DNA of 64,000 bases. Source: Ideonella sp. (GTDB lineage: Bacteria; Pseudomonadota; Gammaproteobacteria; Burkholderiales; Burkholderiaceae_C). The notes beneath the pieces are model-generated. The model had not been told where the DNA came from and searched no databases. It worked only from the letters and a program-made list of their open reading frames with translations. Within the stretch, counting starts at the first letter, position 1. Each line of letters starts with the position of its first letter. The stretch spans positions 1 to 64,000 of the forward strand of contig NZ_JADJDO010000009.1 of the NCBI RefSeq assembly GCF_016702655.1, written 5' to 3'. Positions 8,380 to 16,771 of this stretch are shown here, in pieces. A program made the translations under genes and the position numbers.

Positions 8380-8937
8380 CTACCCCTGCGCACCTTCGGT
8401 CAACATCGCCAGCAACGGCGAGTAACCGGCCTCGCGCAGCGCCTGCCCGCGTGCGGCGTACACGGCGGCCGACCCCTTCACGCCATGCCCCTCGAGCAGC
8501 CGGTTCATGAAGTTGAACAGGCACATGGTGAGGATCGCGTCGTGCAGGTCGCGCTCTGTCCAGCCGGCAGCGAAGACGGCATCGACATGGTGCTGCAGGG
8601 CCCGGGTGGGCGTCAGCGTCAGGACGCGGGCATAGGCGAGGATCGGCTTGAGCTTCGCATCGACCGGCGCGTTGTCGAAGTCGGCGAGCAGCGCTTCGAT
8701 GAGCGACTCTTCCACGCCGAATGCCTTGGCGGTCTCCTTGTGCACGCCGTAGCAGTATTGGCAGGCGTTGAGCCCCGACACGAACGCGGCGATCAGTTCC
8801 TTGTCACGCGCCGTCAGTTGCGAGTCGGTTCGCAGCGCGGCGCCGTGGAACTCGATCAGCGCGCGACCCGCCGCCGGGTTGAGCGCGAGGATGTGGCGTG
8901 CACCGGCGTCATCGGGAAGCGAGGGGAAGAAGGGCAT
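8380..8937 (-). CDS. Carboxymuconolactone decarboxylase/AhpD-like peroxidase-related protein
   Basis: A 185-residue protein of the AhpD-like alkylhydroperoxidase superfamily, peroxidase-related branch. The signature redox motif is CQYCYGVH with the two cysteines three apart and the proton-relay His close by; the flanking helix LTARDKELIAAFVSGLNA and the C-terminal WTERDLHDAILTMCLFNFMNRL are typical. Such proteins reduce peroxides using thiols or serve as partner of a peroxiredoxin. The ATG at 8937 was preferred over an upstream ATG because it follows GGGAG and starts the conserved part. A remnant of a peroxiredoxin gene lies directly upstream on the same strand, which suggests the pair once worked together. 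Confidence 0.9.
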   Translation of the reverse strand: MPFFPSLPDDAGARHILALNPAAGRALIEFHGAALRTDSQLTARDKELIAAFVSGLNACQYCYGVHKETAKAFGVEESLIEALLADFDNAPVDAKLKPILAYARVLTLTPTRALQHHVDAVFAAGWTERDLHDAILTMCLFNFMNRLLEGHGVKGSAAVYAARGQALREAGYSPLLAMLTEGAQG

Positions 8938-8954
8938 GAGGCAGTCTCCCGGGA

Positions 8955-9146
8955 TCACTTCATCGTCGTCGCAGGACTCAACGGCCTGACCGCAGTCAGC
9001 GTCCGCTCGACATGGCGCGTCGGCTCGAGGTTCTTGACCGTGTACGCGATGCGACCGTCACGCGCGACGACGAACGAGATCCGGGTCGCGATGTCGTCCG
9101 CCGAGACGCCGCCGACCGTAGCGCCGGCTTCGTGAAGGTCGCTCAT
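8955..9146 (-). pseudogene. Peroxiredoxin (AhpC/TSA family) remnant with internal deletion
   Basis: The 63-codon frame begins inside a peroxiredoxin: SDLHEAGATVGGVSADDIAT is the segment that normally follows the active-site region, and it passes straight into FVVARDGRIAYTVKNLEP near the C-terminus. About 50-60 residues that should lie between DDIAT and SFVVARDG are missing, and the N-terminal part with the peroxidatic Cys is absent upstream. It therefore cannot encode a working peroxidase. It sits between the AhpD-like gene and the DUF5329 gene, both on the same strand. Confidence 0.75.
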
Positions 9147-9167
9147 CGCCCCGGCGACCTGGGCCGG

Positions 9168-9596
9168 CTAGCGGCCAGTATCGGCCTGTGCCTTGCGCAG
9201 CATGGCCAATTGCGCCTTGAGCCAGGCGTTGCTCTCGACCGGCGCCGCCGCGCCGCACTGCACCAGATAGGCCTGCCCCGACATGCTGCTCCTGGTCGCG
9301 GCCTGTTCGATGAACTGCTCGGCCGAAGATACGCCGCTACGGGCATCGATGTAGACGAACTTGCGATTCAGGTGCGTCTTGGCCTCGGCGCCCGGGTACC
9401 ACGTACCGTTGCGATTGAACTGGCAGCCCGAGGCTTCCAGCCGGTTCATCAGCGCGACGATCTCGGCTTTCACGCGCGGTGGCGAGGCCTGCGCCTGCGC
9501 GAGCCCCGGCAAAGCTGCGCCGAGCATCGCGAGCAGCGCCAGCCGAAGGCATGCCCTCAGCCCGGGCTGCGTGAAAGGGTGTGATGCAAACGCCAT
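9168..9596 (-). CDS. DUF5329 family exported protein
   Basis: A 142-residue protein with a signal peptide (basic start, then LRLALLAMLGAALPGLAQAQA). The mature part carries the family pattern EIVALMNRLEASGCQFNRNGTWY, HLNRKFVYIDAR, FIEQAATRSSMSGQAYLVQCG; two cysteines in these motifs could form a disulfide in the periplasm. The function of the family is unknown. It starts at an ATG at 9596 and is followed, on the same strand, by the peroxiredoxin remnant. Confidence 0.8.
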   Translation of the reverse strand: MAFASHPFTQPGLRACLRLALLAMLGAALPGLAQAQASPPRVKAEIVALMNRLEASGCQFNRNGTWYPGAEAKTHLNRKFVYIDARSGVSSAEQFIEQAATRSSMSGQAYLVQCGAAAPVESNAWLKAQLAMLRKAQADTGR

Positions 9597-10336
9597 GGAT
9601 CTGAGTCCGGGATCGAGATTACCTCAGTAACGAAGGCCTGGACAGAACCGGCCGCCAGAACTTGCACCAGGGCGCGGGCCGGGCACGGCGCCCGTTCCCG
9701 TCCGGCCGAATGATGCCGCGATCACGTCGCGAGGTCAGGCGCGGCCTACGAATGGTCGCAGCACCGTGACCCCCCGAATGGTCTCCGATCAGGCCAGCGC
9801 GTAACGCACCCTGGATCGATGCCTGCACGCGCCGCCCACCGTTCATGACCGGGTTCGCTTCGACGGCTCCCATGCGACGCTGCCCATGGCGGGCCGTGCC
9901 GCGACCACAGGCTGGCGTCGGCAGTGCGCGGCAATGCCGGCGGGGCGACGCGCCGACGACGCCGACGACGCCGGCGCGCGGTCTGCCGGGGCTGCTGGCC
10001 GTTGCGCTGTTGCTGCGCACGGGCCGTGCAACGCCGCCACCGCAAGTCGATCGCGAGGCCGACGCCGGCAAGGCCGACGCTTCGACCTGGCTGAACCTCA
10101 AAGCCTGGCCGCCGAGCCCGCTATGGCCCGTAGAGCTGCGCTGACGCACCCCGCTTCAGGCATCGGCCGCTTCTCGCGGCCGCTCAGCTCGGGATTTCTT
10201 GCGAAAACCTGTAAGGACTGTGGCCACCATCGCGCCTAACCAGCACGAAGGCCGGGTTGCGACTCGACCTTCGGTTTGTTCCCCCTTGCCGCGGCCCGCG
10301 CCGCATTCTCGCTTCAACCGATTCCTGGAGGACATC
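9597..10336. other. Long stretch without a recognisable gene
   Basis: About 740 nt between the DUF5329 gene and the bufferin operon. Frames are open on both strands, but all are rich in Arg, Ala, Pro and Gly in the way of shadow frames, and none resembles a known protein. A short GACGACGCC-like tandem run lies near 9951-9975. The right end should hold the promoter of the operon that follows. Confidence 0.5.
10210..10239 (+). promoter_or_regulatory. Possible ECF-type promoter of the bufferin operon
   Basis: TGTAAGGA at 10210-10217 and CGCCTAA at 10233-10239, separated by 15 nt, have the general form of an extracytoplasmic-function sigma factor promoter, about 100 nt upstream of the first gene. 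Operons with DUF2282 genes are often under ECF sigma control. This is a guess by eye with no supporting second copy in the window. Confidence 0.25.
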
Positions 10337-10636
10337 ATGACCCAAGCTACTTCCAAAATTTCTGCCGCCGCCCTGGCCATTGCGCTCGGCGCCGCCTTCG
10401 CCGCCTTGCCGGCAGCCGCACAGACGGCCGACAAGGAGAAGTGCTACGGCGTCGCGATGAAAGGCAAGAACGACTGCAAGGCGGGCGCAGGCACCACCTG
10501 TGCCGGCACGTCCAAGATCGACTACCAGGGCAATGCCTGGTCGATGGTGCCCAAGGGCACGTGCGAGAAGACCGCCTCGAAGACCTCGCCGACCGGCATG
10601 GGCCAACTCGCCGAGTTCAAGGAGAAGAAGGCCTGA
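10337..10636 (+). CDS. bufA: Bufferin precursor peptide (DUF2282)
   Basis: A 99-residue precursor of the BufA/DUF2282 family. A signal peptide covers about residues 1-29 (ALAIALGAAFAALPAAAQT), so the product is exported to the periplasm. The core has four cysteines at 36, 47, 55 and 76, in KCYGVAMKGKNDC, TTCAGTSKIDYQGNAW and KGTCEK, the family pattern. In characterised bufferins, the neighbouring MNIO enzyme converts cysteines to thiooxazole groups and the peptide binds copper. I chose the ATG at 10337 because a GGAG site precedes it and the signal peptide starts there. The start of a four-gene operon (bufA, B, C, D). Confidence 0.9.
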   Translation: MTQATSKISAAALAIALGAAFAALPAAAQTADKEKCYGVAMKGKNDCKAGAGTTCAGTSKIDYQGNAWSMVPKGTCEKTASKTSPTGMGQLAEFKEKKA

Positions 10637-10672
10637 GTCAGGCCACCCGGCAGACCCGAACCCGCAACGATC

Positions 10673-11611
10673 ATGCCGACCTTCACACCAGACGATCGAA
10701 GCGGCCCTGCGGCCGCAGCGAGCGCCGTGCTGGGCAGCATGGCGGTCGGGTTGCCGGCCCGCGCCGGCGTCGGCCTGAAGCCCGAACACTTCCGCGACGT
10801 GCTGGCCACGCGCCCGGACATCGGATTCTTCGAAGTGCACGCCGAGAACTACATGGTCGACGGCGGGCCCTTCCATCACTTCCTCACCCGCATCCGCGCG
10901 CAATACCCGCTGTCGCTGCACGGCGTGGGCTTGTCGATCGGCGGCATTGGCCCGCTCGACGAGGCGCATCTCGACCGTCTGGCAGCCTTGATCGATCGCT
11001 ACGAGCCGGCATCGTTCTCGGAGCACCTCGCGTGGTCCAGCCACGGCGAGGTCTTCCTCAACGACCTGCTGCCGGTGCCGTTGGCAAGCACCACGCTGGA
11101 CCGCGTGTGCGAGCACATCGACCGGGTGCAGGAGCGGTTGCAGCGCCGCATGCTGCTCGAGAACCCTTCCACCTACCTCGAGTTCGAAGCGTCGACGATG
11201 AGCGAGGCCGGGTTCCTGTGCGAGGTGCTGCGGCGCACCGGCTGCGGCTTGCTGCTCGACGTGAACAACGCCTACGTGTCGTGCACCAACCATGGCCGCG
11301 ATGCACTCGCCTACATCCGCGAATTGCCGCTGGCCGCAGTGGGCGAGATCCACCTCGCCGGGTTTGCGCGCGACCACGACGCCGCCGGCGCTGCGCTGCT
11401 CATCGACAGCCACGGCACGCCGGTCGACGAGGCGGTGTGGAGCCTGTACGCGCAGGCGATCGCCAGCACCGGCGCCGTGCCGACGCTGCTCGAGCGCGAC
11501 CACGATGTGCCGACGCTTGCCACCTTGCTGGCCGAAGCGCAGCGCGCCGAAGACCTGATGACGCTGCGCACGCAGGCCAGGCACTGCAGCGCCTACCGGG
11601 GTTGTGCATGA
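10673..11611 (+). CDS. bufB: MNIO family (DUF692) bufferin maturase
   Basis: A 312-residue protein of the DUF692 family, TIM-barrel multinuclear non-heme iron oxygenases that modify cysteines in ribosomal peptides. The family's metal-site segments are visible in order: GFFEVHAENYM (residues 52-63), SLHGVGLSIGG, EHLAWSS, LLENPSTYLEF, LLLDVNNAYVS, GEIHLAGFARDHD, DSHGTPVDEAVW and LERDHDVP. Length and order are normal. It lies 36 nt after bufA, and its stop overlaps the bufC start by four bases (ATGA). By comparison with studied bufferin systems it should oxidise precursor cysteines in the cytoplasm before export. Confidence 0.93.
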   Translation: MPTFTPDDRSGPAAAASAVLGSMAVGLPARAGVGLKPEHFRDVLATRPDIGFFEVHAENYMVDGGPFHHFLTRIRAQYPLSLHGVGLSIGGIGPLDEAHLDRLAALIDRYEPASFSEHLAWSSHGEVFLNDLLPVPLASTTLDRVCEHIDRVQERLQRRMLLENPSTYLEFEASTMSEAGFLCEVLRRTGCGLLLDVNNAYVSCTNHGRDALAYIRELPLAAVGEIHLAGFARDHDAAGAALLIDSHGTPVDEAVWSLYAQAIASTGAVPTLLERDHDVPTLATLLAEAQRAEDLMTLRTQARHCSAYRGCA

Positions 11612-12399
11612 TGCCGGCAGACCCCTGCCCCGAGGCCGAATTCTCGGCCGCGCTGCTCGACCCGAGCCTGCCCTGCCCGCCCGGGTTGCGGGCCTGGAAC
11701 GGCTCCGACCCGACGGCGCGGCTGGCGGTGTACCGCAACAACGTGGTCGGCTCGCTGATCGATGCGCTGGCCGATGCCTTCCCGGTCGCGCAGCAACTGG
11801 TGGGCGTTGCGTTCTTCCGCGCGATGGCCGGCGTGTTCGCGCGCCAGGCGCCGCCGCGCTCGCGCATCCTGGCGCACTATGGCGAGGGCTTTGCCGAGTT
11901 CATCGAAGGGTTCGAGCCGGCGCGGTCGGTGCCCTACCTGGCCGACGTGGCGCGGCTCGAGCTGGCCTACGTGCGGGCCTACCACGCGGCCGACGCCGAG
12001 CCGGTCGCGAGCGAGGTGGTGGGGCTGGCGCTGGCGAGCGGCGAGCGCATAGCCGAGTTGCTTGTCACGTGCCATCCGTCGCTGACGGTGCTGCGCTCGG
12101 CCTACTCCATCGTGTCGCTGTGGGCCGCACACCAGGGCGCGGGAGATCTCGGCGCGGTCGACCCCGACCACGGCGAGGCGGCCTTGGTGCTGCGCCAGGG
12201 GCTCGACGTGCTGGTGCTGCGCCTGCCGCCGGGGGCGGCCGAGTTCGTCGCGGCGGTCCGGCAGGGGGGCTGTCTCGGCGACGCCGCCGCTGCCGCGATG
12301 AGCGCCGCCGCGGCCTTCGATCTGTCGGCAACCCTGGCGCTGCTGATGAGTCACGGCGCGCTCACGGCTATCCAGCTTCCGCGGAGACGTCTGTCATGA
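11608..12399 (+). CDS. bufC: DUF2063 bufferin maturation partner
   Basis: A 263-residue protein whose N-terminal half is the DUF2063 domain: EAEFSAALLDPS, RLAVYRNNVVGSLIDALADAFPVAQQLVG, FARQAPPRSRILAHYGEGFAEFIEGFEP and LADVARLELAYVRAYHA. In bufferin operons this protein forms a complex with the MNIO enzyme and delivers the precursor to it. The start is an ATG at 11608 overlapping the bufB stop; a second ATG follows directly at 11611. The bufC stop overlaps the bufD start by four bases, so the three downstream genes are translationally linked. Confidence 0.9.
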   Translation: MMPADPCPEAEFSAALLDPSLPCPPGLRAWNGSDPTARLAVYRNNVVGSLIDALADAFPVAQQLVGVAFFRAMAGVFARQAPPRSRILAHYGEGFAEFIEGFEPARSVPYLADVARLELAYVRAYHAADAEPVASEVVGLALASGERIAELLVTCHPSLTVLRSAYSIVSLWAAHQGAGDLGAVDPDHGEAALVLRQGLDVLVLRLPPGAAEFVAAVRQGGCLGDAAAAAMSAAAAFDLSATLALLMSHGALTAIQLPRRRLS

Positions 12400-12929
12400 G
12401 CACTGCCACTTCAAGCGTGCGGGCCGCGGCGCCTGCTGGCTCCTCGTCGCTGGCGCGGCTGGTGACTTCGGTCATCGGCCTGTTCGAGCGCATCCCGAAC
12501 ACCTTCATCGCCGTCATCGCCCGCTTCTCGATCGCAGCCGTGTTCTGGAACTCGGGGCAGACCAAGGTCCAGGGGTTCGTGCTCAACATCGTCAGCGGCG
12601 AGGTGAGCCTCGGCTGGCCCCGGCTGTCGGATTCGGCCGTGGCGCTGTTCCAGGACGAGTACAAGTTGCCGTTGATTGCGCCTGAGATCGCCGCGCCGAT
12701 GGCGGCGACGGCCGAGCACCTGTTTCCGCTGCTCATCCTGATCGGCCTCGGTACCCGCCTCTCGGCGCTGGCGCTGCTCGGCATGACGCTCGTGATCCAG
12801 CTCTTCGTCTACCCCGACGCCTACGCGACCCACGGCACCTGGGCGGCGGTGTTGCTGTATCTGATCGCCCGCGGGCCGGGCGCGTTGTCGGTGGACCACT
12901 GGTTGGCACGCCACGGCGCGCCCGGCTGA
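12396..12929 (+). CDS. bufD: DoxX family membrane protein of the bufferin operon
   Basis: A 177-residue inner-membrane protein of the DoxX family with four predicted hydrophobic segments (FIAVIARFSIAAVFWNSG, ATAEHLFPLLILIGLG, LSALALLGMTLVIQLFVYP, WAAVLLYLIARGPGALSVD). It is the last gene of the DUF2282-DUF692-DUF2063-DoxX set and starts four bases inside bufC. Its role in such operons is not settled; a redox or quinone-linked role in the membrane is likely from the wider family. No terminator is obvious after it. Confidence 0.9.
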   Translation: MSTATSSVRAAAPAGSSSLARLVTSVIGLFERIPNTFIAVIARFSIAAVFWNSGQTKVQGFVLNIVSGEVSLGWPRLSDSAVALFQDEYKLPLIAPEIAAPMAATAEHLFPLLILIGLGTRLSALALLGMTLVIQLFVYPDAYATHGTWAAVLLYLIARGPGALSVDHWLARHGAPG

Positions 12930-13200
12930 CGCTGTGCCGGGCCTGTGCCCATTCATTGCCACTCCCGGCACTGACGGCAGCGCTTGGCTGCTTCCAAGCC
13001 ACTCCGGCACCGCCGGCCCAACGCCAGCGGCACCCGGGCCTCGGGCATCCTGCGTGAAGCCCGCGCCGGCCCGGCGTCGCGGCCACCACCTGCAATCCTT
13101 ATGCCTTGCTGATCCCGCTGCTGCTACGCTGCCAGGCATGGGCAACACCACCGACGCGCGCGAGTGACGCGCGAATCTCGCGAACGGCTGGCCCGCCGTC

Positions 13201-14445
13201 GTGATCTGGGCCCTGGGCTGGGCGGCGCTGGTGCTGCTCGACGGGTCCGTCGACCTCGCCAACCTCGCCATGCTGCTGGTGCTCGCTTCGGCCGTCGCGT
13301 CGCTCTGGCTGTCGGTCTGGGCGTCGGTGGTGTCGAACGCCGTCGCCGTGATGGCGTTCAACTGGACCTTCGTTCCGCCGCGCGCAACCTTCACCATCGA
13401 CCTGCACCAGCATGCGCTGTTGCTGGGATCGATGGTGGTCGTGAACTCGATCGTCGCCGCGCTGATGGCCGCACAGCGCCGCCAAGCGCGCCTGGCCGAG
13501 CGCCATGCGCTGCGGGCCGAGCAGTTGCGGACCTGGGGCGAGACCTTGCGCGATGCGATCGATCCGCTCGCCGAGGCGGGCACCCTGCATGCGGCGCTCG
13601 CTGAGCTCTCCGGCGGCCCGGTCGCCGTGCTCGTGCTGAAGGACCACACGCCGCCCGGCAACGACGATGGCGCCGCGCTGCGCGTCGGCGCGGCCGATGG
13701 CGACCGGCTTGCGGGGATGTGGCACTGCCTGCGCCGGGGCCAGCCGCTCGGGCCCGGTAGCGGGCGCCACGAAGAACTGCCCGACTGGTACCTGCCGCTG
13801 CGCGGGCGCGGCGCCAGTTTCGGGGCGGCGGTGCTGCTGGGTCACGGCGTCGAACGCACCGACCCGCATCTGCGCGAGCACGCGCAGGCGCTGTGCGATC
13901 AGATGGGGCTGGCGCTGCAGCGCGCACTGGCTGCGCGCGAGGAGCAGCGCACGCGCGAACAGGCGCAGGCGCAGGGTGTGCGCAGCGCGCTGCTCGCCGC
14001 GATCTCGCACGACTACCGCACACCGCTGGCGACGATCATGGGCGCCGCATCGTCGCTCGAAGAACAGAGCGAGCGCCTGTCGACCGAACAGCGCCAGCGC
14101 CTCGCGCACACCATCGTCGACGAGACTGCCCAGCTCGGCCGCCTGACCGACAACGCGCTCCAGCTCGCGCGCCTCGATGCCCCGGGCGTGACGCTGCGTT
14201 GCGACTGGGAATCGGCCGAGGAGATCGTCGGCACCGCCCTTCGCCATGCGCGCCGGCGCGATCCGGCGCGCCGGGTGCGGGCGCGGCTGGAGCCCGGCCT
14301 GCCGCTGCTGTGGTGCGATGCGATGCTGCTGTCGCAACTGCTCGACAACCTGGTCGACAACGAGCTGAAGTACAGCCCGCAGGAGGCACCGGTCGAGATC
14401 CTGGTCCGGCGCCAAGACGATGGCCTGGTACCAGCTACTTCCTGA
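13201..14445 (+). pseudogene. kdpD: KdpD-like sensor histidine kinase, C-terminally truncated
   Basis: A 414-codon frame starting with GTG at 13201. It holds the membrane DUF4118 domain (DLANLAMLLVLASAVASLWL, AFNWTFVPPRATFTID), a coiled linker, a weak GAF-like region, and the dimerisation domain with the phospho-accepting His in AISHDYRTPLATIMGAASS. The ATPase domain begins (LDNLVDNELKYSP, the N box) but stops after about 20 more residues, so the ATP-lid and G boxes are gone and kinase activity is unlikely. The large N-terminal cytoplasmic domain of full KdpD is also absent; an in-frame stop lies 12 codons upstream of the GTG. Right after the break the sequence becomes the end of kup. No kdpFABC or kdpE gene is in the window. 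Confidence 0.85.
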
Positions 14446-14600
14446 GCCGCGAGACCATCGTGCCGGCGCCCGGGGCCGGCATGGCACACTCGCGCGAGAG
14501 CTCTCTTGCAGCGATGAGCCGCAACGCCGGCAGTGTCGTCGAGTACTTCAGGTTGCCGGACAATGCCGTGGTGGAGCTGGGCACGCGGGTGCAGATCTGA
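14430..14600 (+). pseudogene. kup: 3' end of kup potassium transporter
   Basis: In the frame ending at 14600 the codons from 14430 read TSYFLSRETIVPAPG, then SRNAGSVVEYFRLPDNAVV and ELGTRVQI before the stop, which is the highly conserved C-terminal end of the low-affinity potassium transporter Kup. The other roughly 570 residues are missing; the upstream sequence is kdpD in a different frame. The junction can be placed at about 14427-14430. This is a non-functional leftover of a deletion that joined two potassium genes. Confidence 0.85.
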
Positions 14601-14805
14601 GGTGCCGGCGCGACATTGAGACCGCTTTCCTGAAGGACAATTCGATCGTGTCCGTGAATCCCAGTTTCGAACCGTTGCCAGACCTGCCTCTGTTGCTGCC
14701 CTCGGGTGAGTCGGCCAGGATCGACGACGGCAACCGGCGGACGAGGCTCATGCCCTCGCGCGCGCGGTTCAGGCTCAGGCTTTCGATCGTCCGGGGCGGG
14801 CCCGC
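14601..14805. other. Short spacer with no gene seen
   Basis: Between the kup remnant and the polysaccharide region. No protein-like frame or clear terminator hairpin was found. Confidence 0.4.
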
Positions 14806-16416
14806 ATGGGTCCGTCGATGACAAGGCCGGTCCAAGGCAGCTTGACTCGACCCGGGGGCGGCAGCCTCCATCCGGCGCTGCACGGGATCCTCGAGTACTG
14901 GTGGCTGTTCGCGATCTGTGCATGGCTCGCGGCGGGGCTTTTGTATCTCACCTTGCCGCCGAGCCCGGACCAGTTCAATCACGCCTACATGGGTTGGCGC
15001 TTGCTCGCAGGCGACAGGCTTTACGTCGATTTCATCGATGTCAACTGGCCGGGTGTCTCTGGCCTGCATGCGTTGGCGACCTGGGTCTTCGGCGTGCACC
15101 TGTGGTCTTGGCGCGCGTTCGACTTTCTGATGTTCGCCCTCAGCGCGGCGTTTCTCGTCGATCTGGTGCGCCGCGCCGCGACGCCGATGGCAGCCCGGAT
15201 CTGCGTGCTGACGAGCCCGCTGCTCTACGTCGCGGCAGGTTACTGGATGTCGGGCCAGCACGACATGAGCGCCGCGCAGTTCCTGGTCATCGCGCTGTGG
15301 TTTCACGTGCGCGGTGATGAAACGAACCGGCTGCGCTGGCAGATAGGAACCGGGCTGGCACTCGGCCTGGCGATGCTGAACAAGCCGTCTGTCGGTGCCA
15401 TGCTGCCGCTCATGCTGCTCCAGGCCCTGCTGCTCGGCAAGCCCTGGGTGCGCGTCGTCGTCAACGGTGCCGTCGTGACGCTGGCAATGCTCGCGACGAT
15501 CGGCACCGCGGTCCTGGCCGTGCTGCTCAGCGGCACGAGCTTGACCGAACTCATTGACGTGACCTTTGTTTTCCTGTTCTCAATGCAGTTTGCGGACGAT
15601 CCAGCCGCCAGAGGCCAGCGCCTCTTGCAGGTGCTGTGGTGGACGCACGGTCGCAAGTGGGCCGACCTGACGCTCGCGGCGCTGCCGGCTTTGGTCTGGC
15701 TGCTCGACCGTCGTCGCAGATCCGTCGCGACGACGTCGCTGCTGGTCCTGTGGGTGACCGGGGTCCTGTCCTACGCCATTCAGGGCCGCGGTCTCGCCTA
15801 CCACCTCGCACCGTCGTTCCTGGCGTTGGTAGGCTTTGTTGCCGTTGCCCCGACGGCGCTCGCTGGCGGACGCCTTGCGGTGACGAGGCCCCTGATCCAT
15901 CGCCTCGCACTGGCCGGACTGCTGCTTTTCGTGCTGCTGGGGCAGGCCTACAAGTTCAACGATCTCTATGGCAAGGTACCGCGCGCGTGGCTTGACGATG
16001 ACTGGTCGCACCATCTCGCTCACTTCCGCGATCTGGATGGCATTACTTTCAAGGACTCGGTGGAATTCGCGGCCCGAGCGAAGAGCGAGTCCACGACCGA
16101 CTGCCTGTTGGCCGTCAGCGAGGTCAGTTCCATCAACTACCTGTCGCAGCTCAGGCAGCCGACACGCTTCTACTACTTCCCTGTCATCGAACGCACCAGG
16201 GCACCGATGCCGATGGCCGAGCGCTGGCTGACGGCCTGGGCAGCAGAGCTGAAGTCATCCGATTGCCGGTATGTCCTGGTGGCGCGCCGCGCGAGCGAAA
16301 AGTGGCAAGCCGAACCGAGCCCGGCGGCTGACTCGTTGCGCGAACTGCTTCGTGGTTACCGGGAGTCGGGCACGCTCGGCAAGAACGGCGGGCTGGTCGT
16401 CTATGAGCGCAACTAG
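14806..16416 (+). CDS. GT-C type multi-spanning membrane protein (glycosyltransferase 39-like)
   Basis: A 536-residue integral membrane protein with about ten hydrophobic helices (for example YWWLFAICAWLAAGLLYLT, FLMFALSAAFLVDLV, LALAGLLLFVLLGQ). Its first loop, with QFNHAYMGWRLLAGDRLYVD followed by FIDVNWPGVS, has the acidic residue and layout of GT-C glycosyltransferases that use polyprenyl-phosphate sugars, and the C-terminal 120 residues form a soluble domain (KDSVEFAARAKSESTTDCLL). It probably adds a sugar to a lipid-linked or surface glycan outside the inner membrane. An ATG at 14818 is an alternative start. Its TAG stop lies exactly at the CTAG target of the MITE-like element that follows. 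Confidence 0.75.
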   Translation: MGPSMTRPVQGSLTRPGGGSLHPALHGILEYWWLFAICAWLAAGLLYLTLPPSPDQFNHAYMGWRLLAGDRLYVDFIDVNWPGVSGLHALATWVFGVHLWSWRAFDFLMFALSAAFLVDLVRRAATPMAARICVLTSPLLYVAAGYWMSGQHDMSAAQFLVIALWFHVRGDETNRLRWQIGTGLALGLAMLNKPSVGAMLPLMLLQALLLGKPWVRVVVNGAVVTLAMLATIGTAVLAVLLSGTSLTELIDVTFVFLFSMQFADDPAARGQRLLQVLWWTHGRKWADLTLAALPALVWLLDRRRRSVATTSLLVLWVTGVLSYAIQGRGLAYHLAPSFLALVGFVAVAPTALAGGRLAVTRPLIHRLALAGLLLFVLLGQAYKFNDLYGKVPRAWLDDDWSHHLAHFRDLDGITFKDSVEFAARAKSESTTDCLLAVSEVSSINYLSQLRQPTRFYYFPVIERTRAPMPMAERWLTAWAAELKSSDCRYVLVARRASEKWQAEPSPAADSLRELLRGYRESGTLGKNGGLVVYERN

Positions 16417-16684
16417 GGTCTGTTGACATATGAATCGCACCCGCGTGAACGCCTGCAAGGGGCGCAATCTAGGCGCGAAGCGGAGCTGGGGTCGGGCCCC
16501 TGCGAGCATTCGCAACGACGAGTGCGCCCCTTGCAGGCGCTCACCCTACGGGCCGGGGTACCCAAGGGCGCAGGCGGGCGTTGCGGCCCTTGCCCAGGCG
16601 GGCAGCCTGGGCTGCGTGCCGCGCCTACGCCTGCGCCCATGGCCACCCCGGCGCGGGCGTGATTCATATGTCAACAGACCCTAG
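16413..16684. mobile_element. MITE-like element with perfect terminal inverted repeats
   Basis: Positions 16413-16436 and 16661-16684 are perfect reverse complements over 24 bp, beginning CTAGGGTCTGTTGACA. The match goes on inwards with two mismatches to about 33 bp. The outermost CTAG on each side may be a target duplication, since CTAG is its own complement. Inside are two further hairpins: 16445-16466 pairs with 16523-16544 (22 bp, one mismatch), and GGGCGCAGGCG near 16564 pairs with its complement near 16630. No transposase can be encoded in 272 bp, so the element would need one supplied in trans. It sits right at the stop codon of the upstream gene without changing it. Confidence 0.85.
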
Positions 16685-16771
16685 CCCGCCGCAAGCCGAC
16701 TTGCCGCATCCAACGGGCATGGCAGCGGGAGTAAAGGTAGCGGACTGCAATGCCCGGCCCGAGGGCGAGTC

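Noticed and set aside
9843..10149. Open frames on both strands before the bufferin operon
   Set aside because: Composition is that of shadow frames, none has a convincing ribosome site or family match.
16413..16684. Small open frames on both strands inside the MITE-like element
   Set aside because: They end in the same peptide on both strands because of the inverted repeats; this is a product of symmetry, not of coding.
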